A DNA stretch of 64,000 nt, taken from positions 1,095,001-1,159,000 of the forward strand of contig NW_024067666.1 in NCBI RefSeq assembly GCF_009389715.1. Reading direction: 5' to 3'. The notes beneath the pieces were generated by a model. The model saw nothing but the letters and a program-made list of their open reading frames with translations, made no database searches and was not told the DNA's origin. Source of the stretch: Phoenix dactylifera (taxonomy: Eukaryota > Streptophyta > Magnoliopsida > Arecales > Arecaceae). Position 1 is the stretch's first letter. Each line of letters begins with the position of its first letter. The translations under genes and the position numbers were made by a program. This document shows, one piece after another, positions 47,193 to 59,042 of this stretch.

Positions 47193-47336
47193 TTACTTCC
47201 ACAGCTTAACAGACTTGTCATGGCTAGCAGAGGCCACCATTCCTGTGGCTTGTGACTGTGCCGATGCTGCAATAAGACCTTCGTGTGCCTGGACCGTCAT
47301 GGTTTGGTTCTCTATCACATTCCACAGCTCCAAAGA
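47193..47336 (-). pseudogene. Captured last exon of a LEUNIG-like WD40 co-repressor
   Basis: After acceptor CTTGCAG| at 47337 the exon encodes 47 residues from [20 protein letters not shown] through [16 protein letters not shown] and the stop TAA. This is the final WD40 repeat and natural C-terminus of plant LEUNIG/LEUNIG_HOMOLOG proteins. The splice acceptor and stop are kept, so genomic DNA was captured. The preceding WD40 exons are not present. Same direction as the transposase genes. Frame intact. Confidence 0.88.
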
Positions 47337-47555
47337 CTGCAAGAATTGAAAGAATACAGAACAAAAATTAGCAAAAGCACACAATCAAGTAAAATGCAAA
47401 CGATCAAGATTGCTGGCCAGCAAAATAGAACCACAAGAATGATCTATCAGGTTTCTCACGTATGACAAGTAGCCCTGCTAACCATCGAAGAAGAACAAGA
47501 GGAAGAAAAGCAAAATCTACAGTTTACTTTCATGAAGAAGATGTATTCCAGTTAC

Positions 47556-47615
47556 CTCATCTAGATCGTGGGAGTCAAGTCGTCCAGCCGGACTGCCTGT
47601 CCTGAAACCATGTTC
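47556..47615 (-). pseudogene. Possible captured exon of unknown gene
   Basis: A 60-bp open stretch bounded by TTGACAG| (acceptor) and GATGAG|GTAAC (donor), encoding EHGFRTGSPAGRLDSHDLDE, exactly 20 codons. I do not recognise the source gene. Its acceptor side is repeated at 49103-49166. Confidence 0.45.
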
Positions 47616-49166
47616 CTGTCAAGTCAACATAGAACATACTAATTAAAGTCCTTTCTAAGATCTATACCCGATCATACTGCAACAACCGCCGCTGTTTTTT
47701 TAGTACCAAAAGCCTGCCCAATATTTTCAATAACTGCGGCTCCCAGTCCAACATGTAAAGCAGAAGAAAGCATACCTTCCTTCCGGCCGAGCAAACAGTA
47801 GGATTACCCAATACAAATTGTTCCCATTATCTAAAGTTTCAGAGAATGAAATCAAAGTTTACCCAGCAAATATTTGCATGTTGCCAGTGAATCATGCACA
47901 AGAAAGGATGACCATCTTACTGTTCAATTATGAAGCACCATGGTTACAATTCCAAACATTATAGCAACATCTCTATCATTCTTGAATCACACATAAGTTT
48001 AGCCTGCATCTATAATACAGATTCCTCCACAAATGCAGCATCGAGAGCTGTGTACAGAGACATGTACAGACTCAATGATACTGGACTTGGGTCCCAAATA
48101 ATTATTGCATCCTTTTACATACTTGGGAGTCAGAACTCCCTATCTGGGAAGAGAATGGGAGCAATTAGAGACCAGATGTAGAGAGCTGCTGTGGCCCACC
48201 CAGTCACAATCCTGACCCACACAGAGGGCCACCCAACATCAACAAGCTTACCACTTTCACCAACGGACGTGGACCAGCCAGTAAGAAGCATAGCCGAGTA
48301 CATGCTGGCAAGGGAGAAAATGAGGTGGAAGAAGGAATATGAATAGGAGACAGGCTTAGCCTCATCCTTCTTCCTGTCTTCCTGCTCCTCTACCTTGTCA
48401 AAAGGAAGCAAAGGCCTCTCAGAACCTACACTAGGTGGAACACAGGAAACATCGAGCACATGTCAAAGGCCATCTAGAAAACTGAAGTCAATCAGTGAAG
48501 TAGGTTTACAAATCAAAGATTGAATACAGACTGGCACATACACTAACCTCGATCATTACATGAATCACCTTCATTTACCACAACAGTACCATGTAAACCA
48601 TATAAGAAAGTTGTATTGCAATCAGAAAATGCCAGTTTGCAAAGTGATCATAAAGCAAATTAAACAAAATTAACCACCTAAAATATGGCATACAACTTAA
48701 ATTTCTATAACTAACAAATGCATGTTTTTTAGCTGGATGATGCCAATTCAATACTTCAATTGATCAAGCAATAGTAATACGTGTTAAAAATTCTCACCCT
48801 GCAAATCCACTATGGATTAACTCAGCATTACTGGGATGCTGGACCTGTACCAAGTAGCAGCAAATGATCCATGTCAGTCACTAATTTGCAGAGAAAAGAG
48901 CGAGAAGACTTGTCAATAGTGCAAGGGTTATACCATTATACCAGTAATGGGACCGGTCTATTGGCCCTGGAGCCCGTTAGGACCTAAAATGGAGTGGAGT
49001 GTCTAGATAGTGTTTCTTCCTTTGGCTGAGGTTGACCGAATCTGCATTATCTATCTTAAACCGATCAAACTCTACAAACTAATTGTTATACATAAGATTT
49101 TGGAAACCATGTTCCTGTCAAGTCAACATAGAACATACTAATTAAAGTCCTTTCCAAGATCTATAC
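47604..49166. repeat. 64-bp direct repeat around the captured SERINC piece
   Basis: GAAACCATGTTCCTGTCAAG and the following 44 bp occur at 47604-47667 and 49103-49166 with one mismatch (T/C). The SERINC fragment lies between the two copies. Confidence 0.9.
48130..48444 (-). pseudogene. Captured 3' exon of a SERINC family gene
   Basis: Encodes about 100 residues: SVGSERPLLPFDKVEEQEDR, KPVSYSYSFFHLIFSLASMY, LLTGWSTSVGESGKLVDVGW, VRIVTGWATAALYIWS and ending LIAPILFPDREF plus TGA. This is the conserved C-terminal part, with the last two membrane helices, of plant serine incorporator (TMS1/SERINC) proteins. The piece starts just before GSERP; an in-frame stop lies upstream, so the rest of the gene was not taken. 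No frame damage. Same direction as the transposase genes. Confidence 0.9.
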
Positions 49167-49282
49167 TTATCAAAGTTCTGGCATAATCGTATTTTGGAAA
49201 TTGAGGTAAGTATCAAAAAAAAAAATTTAAAACAATCTAAAAACATTCATCTCAAATTCGTAAGTACACAATCTACGATGTA
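48460..49282 (-). other. CACTA 2 interior between captured SERINC piece and TNPA
   Basis: AT-rich; probably in part captured intron DNA. Contains the second 64-bp repeat. Near 48950-49000 a stretch with GGACCGGTCTATTGGCCC shows no coding potential. Confidence 0.45.
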
Positions 49283-51124
49283 TCAAGAGTCGACGGCATC
49301 ATCATCTCTACGAGTAGATGAAGTATCAGCAACCTACAAGAAAAAAATACTTTAGAAACTAAAAATACGAAAGTCATCACGCTCATACAAGAATACATTA
49401 TAATTATATAAAATATTCAAATATATTTAGTTATGTACCGGAGGTGCAAATCTCTGCAAAAAAGATGAAATATGGTCAAGCTGATCCTGCAAAGATTGTA
49501 TCTTCAACTCTTGGCTCTGCTTCAACTCCGCCATATCAGTCATATGACTCTGCCTCATCTCCTCTATCCTTGTCTCATATGACTGCTTTATCTGTGCCAT
49601 CTCTGTCTTCAAACTACAAACCTCTGCAGTGCTAGTACCTTGTCTGGCATCTTGGGTATATCGGCTCACTGCAGACAGCTGAGTGGGGGTAACTCCGATA
49701 CCGTAACCCTTCATGCGACCATAACATTCTGGGCCCATCAATTCTGCATAGACCTGAGCCTCGACGCGACTGGCCGCGTCGGATGATGATGACTCCCCGA
49801 CGCGCTCTGAAATGAGATTTGTAGCTCTTTCCTATATCTCTCTCAAAAAAATAAACAGTCACATTAATAATTTAAAGGAAGTAAAATTAATAAAAAAATT
49901 ATGATCAAATAAAAAATGAATACATACAACTATATCTCTCGACTCGTCCCGGACAAAGCTGCCATCTCGGTGAGTGTGGGTCATCTTATAAAACTCTACC
50001 TCACCAGGCTCCCTTCCATGCTCTACTATCTACACATACGGAAAGTATATTGCCAAACTATATATCATGATACGTGCTATATGTTAGTAGAGTTTCAAAT
50101 AGTTTCAAACAAACTTACGAATTCATTTCTACGTCTCGCATAATTCTTCGAGCCTGAAGTATGAGGAACTACTTGAGATGCTCGTGCAGCTCTACCAATA
50201 TTAGAATATGTCTGCCAAAATAAAAGCACACAGTATAATATTATTCAATGTATATATTTGCAAGCTATATTAATAATAAAGATAATATAAGATATTGAAA
50301 CAATATACGTGACCTGTCCTTTTTCAGAAAACCAGTAGTGAACAAGCTCCCTCCACTGCTGAGGGTATACATCAGGAGGAGTCACACGAGCAACCTCCTC
50401 CTCTGTCATACCCTCACGCTTGAAGTCCGTCTTCAATTTTGCTTTATATTCTTTCCATTTGCGGTTGAGGGACTTTAGCACCCAATCATGGCTCTCTGGA
50501 GGGAGTACAAACTTACCCTACAACAAGATACAGAATGTTGTAATAATATTAAACCTCAAAAGTAAAATCATGGTAGTAAGCAAATTAACATGCAGGAGGT
50601 GTCAAATTAAAAAGAACAAATTCAATTCATTACCTGTATGAGTCTAAGAAGCTCAACCTTATACGAAGGAAGCATGTCATTCCACTTCGTATAGTTGAGC
50701 GGACACAGCTGACCCTTGCGTGCAACCGATCCTAAAAAGCTTGATAGAAGACTTCCAGCTCTATTGATGGGCTGCCCCAATTCGTTGCATCGGATGATGA
50801 TCTTCTCACCCGGAGGAAGCTTCCACACATCCTTTGCTTGAGTGGGTCCCCATCTCGTCCTCACTGTCCCTTGTCCATCTATTCAAATTAAATAAAATGT
50901 CTTAAAAAGTTGAAGACAAATATGAACATAAAATATGAACTTTAAATCGAATTACCCTGGATCCAGAGCTCATCCTCCGGACAATCAGCAGGAGGCTCGC
51001 GCTGAGATCCTGACTCGTGCTGCTGGTGCTCATATGGCTGCTGGGACTGCAGGGACTGCTCAGAAGTAGATCCCACCTGAGAATGCTGGAACTCCACATC
51101 TCTAAATCGTCTCCCTCGGGGCAT
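49283..51124 (-). CDS. TNPA/TNP1-like accessory transposition protein of CACTA 2
   Basis: Binds subterminal repeats by analogy with TNPA of En/Spm. Likely exons on the minus strand: 51124 to about 50942 (MPRGRRFRDVEFQHSQVGST), about 50880-50640 (RTRWGPTQAKDVWKLPPGEK, the plant transposase_24 signature), about 50518-50320 (VLKSLNRKWKEYKAKLKTDF), about 50213-50120 (YSNIGRAARASQ), about 50035-49930, about 49840-49440 (coiled coil ending SSFLQRFAPP) and 49336-49283 (VADTSSTRRDDDAVDS, stop TGA). Joins have GT/AG and no stop is seen in these exons. Start codon is the first Met before the conserved part. Exon ends other than the last are approximate. Confidence 0.75.
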
Positions 51125-51267
51125 ATTGTTACCTGGTATGCATAAAAAAGAATCAATATTTGGTTAACTGATAAATTTATACTAAATAAAGGGCTAATAA
51201 AAGAGAATATAATAACTCATTCAACGTATGCTTCATAAATTTTACTTACCATTATGAAACTACATTC

Positions 51268-54200
51268 TCATTCAACATCCATCCTAATCAAACTCATTGG
51301 CGCATTTACTTCATCAGTTGGCACAACATTATAAGGCATACACTGAGTATAAGTATCATCGTCCTCCTCTTCCAACCTTTTTCCCATATCATACAAGTCC
51401 CTAGGTTTCGTCTTAATAACGAGAGACCAATTTTTATCTTTTAAGTCTTGCACAAAAAATACTTGTCGAGCTTGAGATGAAAAAACAAATGGATCATCTT
51501 TCAATAACACACCAGTATGTATCAACCTTGAAAAATTTACAAGTGCGAATCCATTTATGTCTTGCCTCAAACCTCTAGGTGAGTTTATATCCACCCAATC
51601 ACATCGAAATAATACTACCTTAAACTTTCCATAATAATCCAGCTCATAAATATCTGTTAGAGCACCATAATAATTTTTTCCATCCGCCTCAACCATAACC
51701 CCACTATTTTGGGTTTTTCTAAATTTCTCACGCTCTTTAGTATGAAATTTAAAACCATTTTTAATGAACCCACCATATCTGTTGACAATATTATTCGGAC
51801 CTCGAGCAATGACTATTAACTCCTCGAAACAATTCCTCTCCATCATCATTGGTACCTAAAAAGAATTATAGAAGTAATGATTAATTTCTCTCTATAAAAA
51901 TTAAAAAAAACTTAATATATTAGACATCTAACCTGTTTGAAAAGCCATTCTGGAAATAACTCAACCAACCATCGTTGCTCAATCCTTGGTGTAGGACGAA
52001 TGTTATGGTTGAGACTTCGCTGAGCCATTAAAAATTCTCTGCACGATCAGAAAATCTTTAATTGAGTATCAATATTACATTCTCCTGACATGACAGTAAA
52101 TTTAGATTTTCATTAACCGTACTAACCTGCGAGACGTGGATATTATATCACTATGAAGTAAGACATAGCGATGTGCCTGTGCCAACGATTTCTGGTCAAG
52201 AACAACACTTTCAACTTTTCCCAAAACTCTTCCACCAGATGAGAACTTGTAAACATCTGCATTCTCTATGAAATCACAATTCCTTTGAGGTCGATTGAAA
52301 ACCGTTTCAACACCTTCAAGATATCTCGAACAAAATGTCAAACACTCCTCAGCAATATATCCTTCAGCAATCGATCCCTCGGGATAGGCTCGATTATGTA
52401 CATAATCTTTTAAGCGCATAAGAAACCTTCAACAATAAATTTTTAAAATAAATATCAAAATCAAACTGATTATTAAATTTGGCTATTAGAGTTTAGAAAA
52501 ATCACCTCTCAATAGGATACATCCATCGGTAGTGAACCGGTCCACCAAGTTTAGCCTCTGCCGCTAAGTGAATGAGTAGATGAACCATAATAGTAAAAAA
52601 CCCAGGAGGGAAGATCTTTTCCATATGGCATAGTGTAAGTGTAACATTAGACTCCAATTGATCAAGCTCTTTAGGATCAAGAACTTTAGAACATAATGCC
52701 TTAAAGAATGATGACAATTGAGAAACAATTGCGAAAATTTGTTTCGGTGTTGACGATCTTAAAGCCAATGGAAAGATATCTTGCATCAAAATGTGACAGT
52801 CGTGACTTTTAAGATTTGAAAGTTTACGCTCTTTGAGATTTACGCATCGTGAAATATTCGATGAGTACCCATCAGGAACCTTCATATTTTTCAGAACTGT
52901 TAGAAAAAGATCTTTCTCTTGAGTAGACATTGTATAACATGCAGGAGGTGTATAAAATTTATCATTGGCAAGCTCTGTCGGATGAAGCTCTTGTCTTATG
53001 CCCATATCTTTCAAATCAAGACGCGCTTTCAAGTTATCTTTGGTCTTTCCATCAAGATTTAACAATGTTCCAATCAGGTTATCACAAATGTTCTTCTCTA
53101 TATGCATCACATCAAGGTTATGTCGAAGAAGATTATACTCCTAATAAGGTAAATCAAAGAAAATGCTCTTTTTTTTCCATAGTTGTTTCTGTGTAGATGC
53201 TGCCATTGTTTCCTGACCATATACGTTGTCTTCATTCTCAAAAAAGTTGTCAGCATCCTCTTCAACCTCTGCTATTAATCCTTCATTCATTGTGCTGCCA
53301 ACATGCTCCCTTCCCCTCTTCTTTGAACATTTGGAGACCTTACCCGGTATATAATTGGTGCCATGCATTTGTCTAAGGACTTCAGTTCCAGTTGGTGGAA
53401 TAGGGGCAGATCGCAACTCTATGGTACCATCAAATAAGTCTTTCTGAAATCGAAATGGATGGTTTGCTTCTAACCACCGACGATGGCCCATATAACAGAA
53501 CTTTCCTCCATGTTTTAACCAATATGAATGGGTTGAATCTCCACAAGAAGGACATGCAATACGCTTCTTAGTGCTCCAACCAGATAAATTAGCATATGCA
53601 GGAAAATCATTGATAGTCCACATAAGAGCTGCACGCAATTTGAAATTTTGGCCAGCGAAAGCATCAAATGCATCAATACCCTCCCATATTTGTTTCAATT
53701 CCTCTATTAGAGGCTGTAGAAAAACATCAATATCATTACCTGAGCCCTTGTCACCTGGAATAACCATTGACAGAATTACTGAAGACTGTTTCATACACAT
53801 CCATGGTGGCAAATTATATGGAATTAAAACAACCGGCCAAGTGCTGTATGTTGAGTTCATCGTTCGAAATGGATTAAATCCATCAGTAGCTAAACTTAGC
53901 CTAACACTGCGAATATCAGAAGCAAATTCGGGATGCCTATCATCAAATGCTTTCCATGCAGGACTATCCGCTGGGTGTCGTAACATTCCATCCTTTATAC
54001 GACCTTCGTCATGCCATCTCATCGAGGAAGCTGTCTTCGATGATGCAAACATCCTTTTTAATCTTGGTATAAGAGGAAAATACGTCAAAATTTTAGCCGG
54101 TTTTTTCTTAGTCAGTGCAGCATCCACTTCAGTCAATGAATCATTCTCATCTTCTTTAGGTTTTACCCATCGTGAAGTTCCACATATTCGGCATGACTCT

Positions 54201-54928
54201 TGGTTGCTATTTTCACCACGATATAAAATGCAGTCATTCGGACAACTATGTATCTTCTCGTATCCAAGGTCCAACTCTTTTATTAGTTTTTTGGCTTCAT
54301 ATGAAGATGATGGCAAAGTAACACCTTCCGGAAATGCATCCTTTAATAATTGAAGAAGCATGGTAAAAGACTTGCTGGACCACCCATTCAAATATTTCAA
54401 ATGTAATAAATGCAGAAGAAAAGAAATCTTCGTAAAATTCTTACAACCCAGATACAGTTCTTGATCACAATCTTTCACCAAGTTATCATAATGAGCTGTG
54501 TCATCAGCATGTATAGATTCCTCAACATGCATGGACTGATCAATAACTGCACGCTCATTTTCTCCTACAGTTCTGATATTATATCCAAGAGCATCTCTAA
54601 GTAGGCCCCTTATATCATCTTCTTCTACAGAATTTTGTTCCGTGTCACTACATCCAAAATTGAAGGTGTCTTCTAGATAGGGTTGGTTACATGACGGTAT
54701 GAACTCTCCATGGAGTACCCATTCAGTATAACCCTTTAGAAAACCATTCCATACCAAATATTCTTCAACAATTTTTGGATCAAGAGCAGAACCGTTTACA
54801 CATTTTTGACATGGACATAAAATTTTTCCGTTCATATTAGATTTCTCAAAAGCAAACTTAATGAAATTCTGAACTCCATCCAAATATTCGGCACTGGATC
54901 TCAACTTATTTATCCAACTTTTGTCCAT
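51268..54928 (-). pseudogene. TNPD-like transposase of CACTA 2, one stop codon
   Basis: Cuts and rejoins CACTA ends in En/Spm-type transposition. 54928-53144 encodes the N-terminal transposase-associated domain (MDKSWINKLRSSAEYLDGVQ, CPCQKCVN) and the Transposase_21 core (KILTYFPLIPRLKRMF, MRWHDEGR, DGFNPFRTMNSTYSTWPV, GWSTKKRIACPSCG). A TAG at 53141-53143 stands where relatives have Trp. The same frame then continues (EYNLLRHNLDVMHIEKNICD, DUF4218) to a donor at 52505. Further exons: about 52429-52130 (GSIAEGYIAEECLTFCSRYL), about 52040-51930, and 51849-51268 (DUF4216, ending MDVE). The stop is the only break I see. It could be read through or reflect recent decay. Confidence 0.88.
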
Positions 54929-56855
54929 TCTATTAGAATACCGATTGAACTGCAGTTCATATAAGAAAGATAAACACTATTAGAAGGATGGACTACATAT
55001 AAATTGCATGAAAAAAAGCATGTGACACTTACTATAACCTCACAATATATTGCCTGACATTCAAAATACAAAAATAATGCGTTGTAATCATTCTCAAAAC
55101 AAAACCATAGCTTGTTAAGAAACCTACCTTACAATTTAGTCCATTTTGAAGGTTCCTTGGATCCCAGTTTTGAAATCCAGGTCAGAAGATACTAATTGAA
55201 TCAATATTGGCAAACATCTACTATCACGAGTTGATCTATTCCCATACACATATGTAGTTTCATAGGAGCCTAAAGTTGATCTTATCATTTCTCATAAGGG
55301 TAAGTGCACCAATCCAAGATATTACGAATCAAGATCTAATATGCATAAGGGCAAGTAATGCATAATGCATCCACATTCCACAGTATGCATGAAACAGATC
55401 CATAGTATATGCATGAAACAGAAAAAAACAAAAATCCATATTATATGCATGTGACAGTTGGGACGAATCAAAGCATCGATAATCCCACTAGGCTGTATTT
55501 CATCTTGTACATTTAAACCTATACAAAAAAGAAGAGAAGATTTCCAACTTATATTCTGCATTTATTGAATGTGAATTGGATGCACCATTATCATATGATT
55601 TGGTGGATGCATGTAACATACAACTTGTAAGCTATTTATTTTGAATCCAAAACACATAGCAGCAGATGCCTTTTTCTTATTTTATTTATACGTGTTTGTC
55701 GAAAGATTTAACAAATGGCACCTTTTCTATGGTCCTATCTTTCTTGAACCATGGATGTATTATTTTGTGCAATAGTTCATGTGATGGTCGGTGAGACATT
55801 GTATTTAGCTAACCATGATACCATGATATAATCTACCATGATACCCAACCTTAGATGGCATGGGGTTCACCATGGATTGCAGATGAATTGCATTGAGCTG
55901 GCTTTGCCCACTAACCTATTAGATTTTACCATGTGGAATCTTCATTGCTGTTACTTCACACAGCAGCTGCTAAGCAAAAAAAATAATAGAAATACAATTT
56001 ACGATCGTTATCGAATCATGATTTTATTAAAGCAGTCATCGTATCGCAAAAATTATGATCGTTATTCATGATTTGCACTACTTATCTAAGTAAAATAATG
56101 TCTTTCAAGATTCAAATCTTTATACTAACTAGACTAACTAGAAAATTTATTAAATAGAAATATGGGCAGATGATATCATTATAAAACCATTATTAACAAT
56201 TACTTTTTGTCATAGTATCAAACAATGGATGATATAATTAATTACTTTTTATTTGAAGATAGATTTAGTAAAATAAGTCTCTTATAACTATTACATTGAT
56301 CAAATAATAATTTCGAGAGAGTCCCTTTATAACAGGCTTGCCATATTAGAAAAACATGCACATCATGGGGGAGGAGGAGGAATGAGATAATAACAATCTG
56401 GGGTATGTAATCTTTTTTGGCTTATATTTTAGGAATTTATGATAGCAAACCTAGGAAAATAACGCTGTTATGCTAGAAATCCAAGGTTCCACACGGGCTC
56501 CTGTTCTGCGGTGTGGTGGCAGGATCACTAGGGGATTGGCTCTGGGTGTAGGTGGGACAACAGAAATGCTTTATACACATGTATATATGTATAAAGAAAT
56601 AGAAAAAAGTGACCAATATATCCAATTTTCTCTTAGTCAATATTTGAACGGGGTGGTTAGATTGGATGCTAGGGCTCGATATAATAGAAGGAAATTATAG
56701 AATGGGAGTTATTTACGGATCTAAACATAAAAAATATAAAACATGAAATGATCTTTCCGCACCTTCTTCGTCTCTTCATCATTTGTCATAGTATCTTAAG
56801 AAATTATAGTTCTTCATCTTTCTGTAAAGTATTTAGCTGACAGGAGAAAGAGAGG
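54929..56855 (-). other. CACTA 2 first intron / upstream of TNPD
   Basis: AT-rich DNA between the leader exon and the TNPD start. Open frames at 55322-55561, 55838-56071 and 56470-56700 have no recognisable content. Confidence 0.5.
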
Positions 56856-57342
56856 GCATACCTCGAATCGGCGCTTCCAAAGAACAAGAAGAAGATCCTC
56901 GGGCGGAGAAGAAGCTCGATCAACGCTTGAGGGCCAATCGGTCGGAGCCGGAGAGGAGGGACGAGGAGAAGATCCTCGGAAACATCCTCGGGCGGAGGTG
57001 AAGCTCGCTCGAGGCTTGAAGGCTTGTCGGTTGACGCCAGAGAGGAGGGAGGAGGCTTGAGGGCGGAGGCAGCCGCTCGTGCCGGAGAGGAGGGCTAGCT
57101 AGGGCTCGATCGGGTGGGTATTCGGGGAGGCGGAGAACCGAAAAAGGAGGGTGGGTATTCGGGGAGGCGGAGAGCTGGAAAAGGAGGCCAGGCTAGGGCT
57201 CGATCGGGAGGGTTGTATTTGGGGAGGAGCCACCGACGCTTCTTTGAAGCGTGAGGGTATGTGAGGCCTGGGGTTTTTTTTTCCGACGCTTGTGGATAGC
57301 ATCGGCAAAAAAGGGTCGCCTTTTCCCAATTTTCCTGTAGTG
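56856..57342 (-). promoter_or_regulatory. CACTA 2 promoter end: terminal repeat and leader exon
   Basis: On the minus strand: terminal repeat, two partial CCGACGCTT units (57225-57310), then a GC-rich leader ending near 56862 with TTCGAG|GTATGCC, a likely donor site. Homologous to 14554-15045 of CACTA 1. Contains direct repeats of GGGTGGGTATTCGGGGAGG near 57112 and 57150. By analogy with Spm this end holds the promoter of both transposase genes. Confidence 0.7.
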
Positions 57343-57345
57343 TAA

Positions 57346-57971
57346 CTTTTAGCCCCAAGGCCAAAATACATTCTGGTCCATTAGAACGCAAAATGAAATA
57401 AACATGGGCTGACTAAATAAAAGGCCCAACCCGCAATCATGGATTTATTCAGATTGGGCTTTACAAGCCCAAGCCCAAGCAAAAGAAAAGAAAAAAAAAA
57501 CCCTAAGCTAATCTCTCCTTCACTATCTTCTCCTTCACACGGCCGCCGCTGTTCTTTTTCTTTTCTTTTTTTTTTTTGGGGATGGAAGCAACCCGTGGCT
57601 GCCTCCCATGGCAGCCACGGCGCCGGCCACCACCCGTGGTCGACAACCCCGCCGGGCCGCCGCGACGCCATGAGACGCGCGGCCGGCCGTGGGGTGGCCG
57701 GGAGAAGGCCCCCACGGCCTGCGGCCGGCCATGGGGTGGCTTGGGACGCAGCCAAATCAGATATTTTTAAAAAGAAAAAAATATGCAATCATGTTCTGGA
57801 AAATTTAAATTAAAACCAAATCAGATATTTGATTATCAAATGAAAAATCTGTGTACGTAGATTTATGCAGAAGATCCATTCACCAATGCAAAAAATTAAT
57901 CCGTAAGTCCAGATGAAATCATAATTGTGTATGAAGGATTCTAATCCTAGCATGGAGACTCTGATACCAAT
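57346..57971 (-). other. Copia 5' leader with GC-rich block and primer site
   Basis: Lies between CACTA 2 and the 5' LTR. About 57540-57750 is strongly GC-rich with repeated CATGGGGTGG/GGCCGGCC motifs; open frames there in several phases look fortuitous. The primer site TGGTATCAGAG (minus strand) is at about 57959-57969. Confidence 0.7.
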
Positions 57972-58439
57972 TGTTAATTGTAAAAATAACATGCTAAAAT
58001 TTAAAATCACATAATTACCGTATTCAAGTTTGAGAGATATACCTGCGGAAGACATATTGAATACGTTCTTTAATCACCTGGAATAATAGCGGCTGGATCT
58101 TCCCTTCCTTGCTCCTCACAAAAGATAGCCGTCAATGGGGCAAGCTATCAACCATATGGAGAGGAGAGGGGGACCTAGCCTATATATAGAAAACATAGAG
58201 GAGCCTTCCCATTAAAGGCTCCAAAACCCTAATTGGGTTTCCTGGCCTACATACCAAAAGTACCACAATAAATAGGACTCAATCCTATACATCCAAGGTG
58301 CACCAAAGCCCATAAAACAAAATGATCACACACCATATTGGGCTTAACCATAGTACCATTCTGAGCCATGCGTCTAACCCGTTTTATAAAACAAAAATAC
58401 GCAATCAATGTAAGCCCATATTTTAAAATTATTCTAACA
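57972..58439 (-). repeat. Copia 5' LTR
   Basis: 468 bp, same orientation as and nearly identical to 39509-39974. Borders the primer site on one side and the TACAT target duplication (58440-58444) on the other. Confidence 0.9.
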
Positions 58440-58444
58440 TACAT

Positions 58445-59009
58445 TTCATAAGTCACGATATCACTAGGTCTCTATTTTTAAATTCAATCATGTGATTACA
58501 AACCAAACTCTAGTGGATCAATGATTTATTCATAGCTGAATAAACACTTCTCTCATATAATTTATAGTTTTACAATCATATATAATGGATGGATGATGCC
58601 TAAGCTTTAATTGCTCGCAATCACCTTATTATATTATGCACCTAAACAACTAATAAAGCTCAGGCCATATCTGCTTGCAATGCGATATCCGTGACCCAAT
58701 ATCGCTTGACAATGCTTTAACCCAAACCGGCCTTGAGCGAAGCATGTGCTTGATTTCAGGTCCGTTCGCATTTGGGGAACCACAAGGAATACACCTGGTC
58801 CATGTTCATATCTGGGGCCCACTCCTGGTGCAAGCGACGGCGCCCCAGGTTCGCATTTGGGGGAGGAATCGGTGGAGTTTGGAAGCCGACAAAGAAACTC
58901 AGTGGGCCCCACCGGCCGCAGATCCCGACCCCGCAAGCCTCCAAAGGCCCGATTCAGATGACAGCCTGGCCCAGCGTCACCGTGGCCAATCCGGACCCGC
59001 CTCATCGGC

Positions 59010-59042
<33 letters not shown>

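Larger units (their letters stand above)
45843..57342 (-). mobile_element. CACTA element 2: near-complete, with captured genes
   Basis: Terminal CACTACAAAAGAAA at 45843 and, on the minus strand, CACTACAGGAAAATTGGG from 57342. Flanked by TAA on both sides. In minus-strand order: terminal and subterminal repeats, non-coding first exon (about 57230-56860), intron, TNPD-like transposase gene (54928-51268), TNPA-like gene (51124-49283), a captured block (about 47190-49170) with pieces of host genes, then a subterminal array and the other end. Family membership with CACTA 1 is shown by matching ends, leader and last TNPA exon. One stop codon is visible in TNPD. Confidence 0.92.
39509..58439 (-). 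mobile_element. Ty1/Copia retrotransposon split by a TRIM and CACTA 2
   Basis: LTRs at 39509-39974 (3') and 57972-58439 (5') are near-identical, run TGTTAGAATAA to TTAACA on the minus strand, and are flanked by TACAT (39504-39508, 58440-58444). A primer site TGGTATCAGAG lies next to the 5' LTR and a purine tract AAGTGGGAGAA before the 3' LTR. Without the TRIM (about 0.7 kb) and CACTA 2 (11.5 kb) it is about 6.7 kb. Domain order on the minus strand is gag, GAG-pre-integrase, integrase, reverse transcriptase, RNase H, as in Copia. Coding parts have several stops. Confidence 0.9.

Noticed and set aside
57503..57813. Frames in the GC-rich block before the Copia 5' LTR
   Set aside because: Lie in the untranslated leader of the Copia element, open in several phases, no domain.
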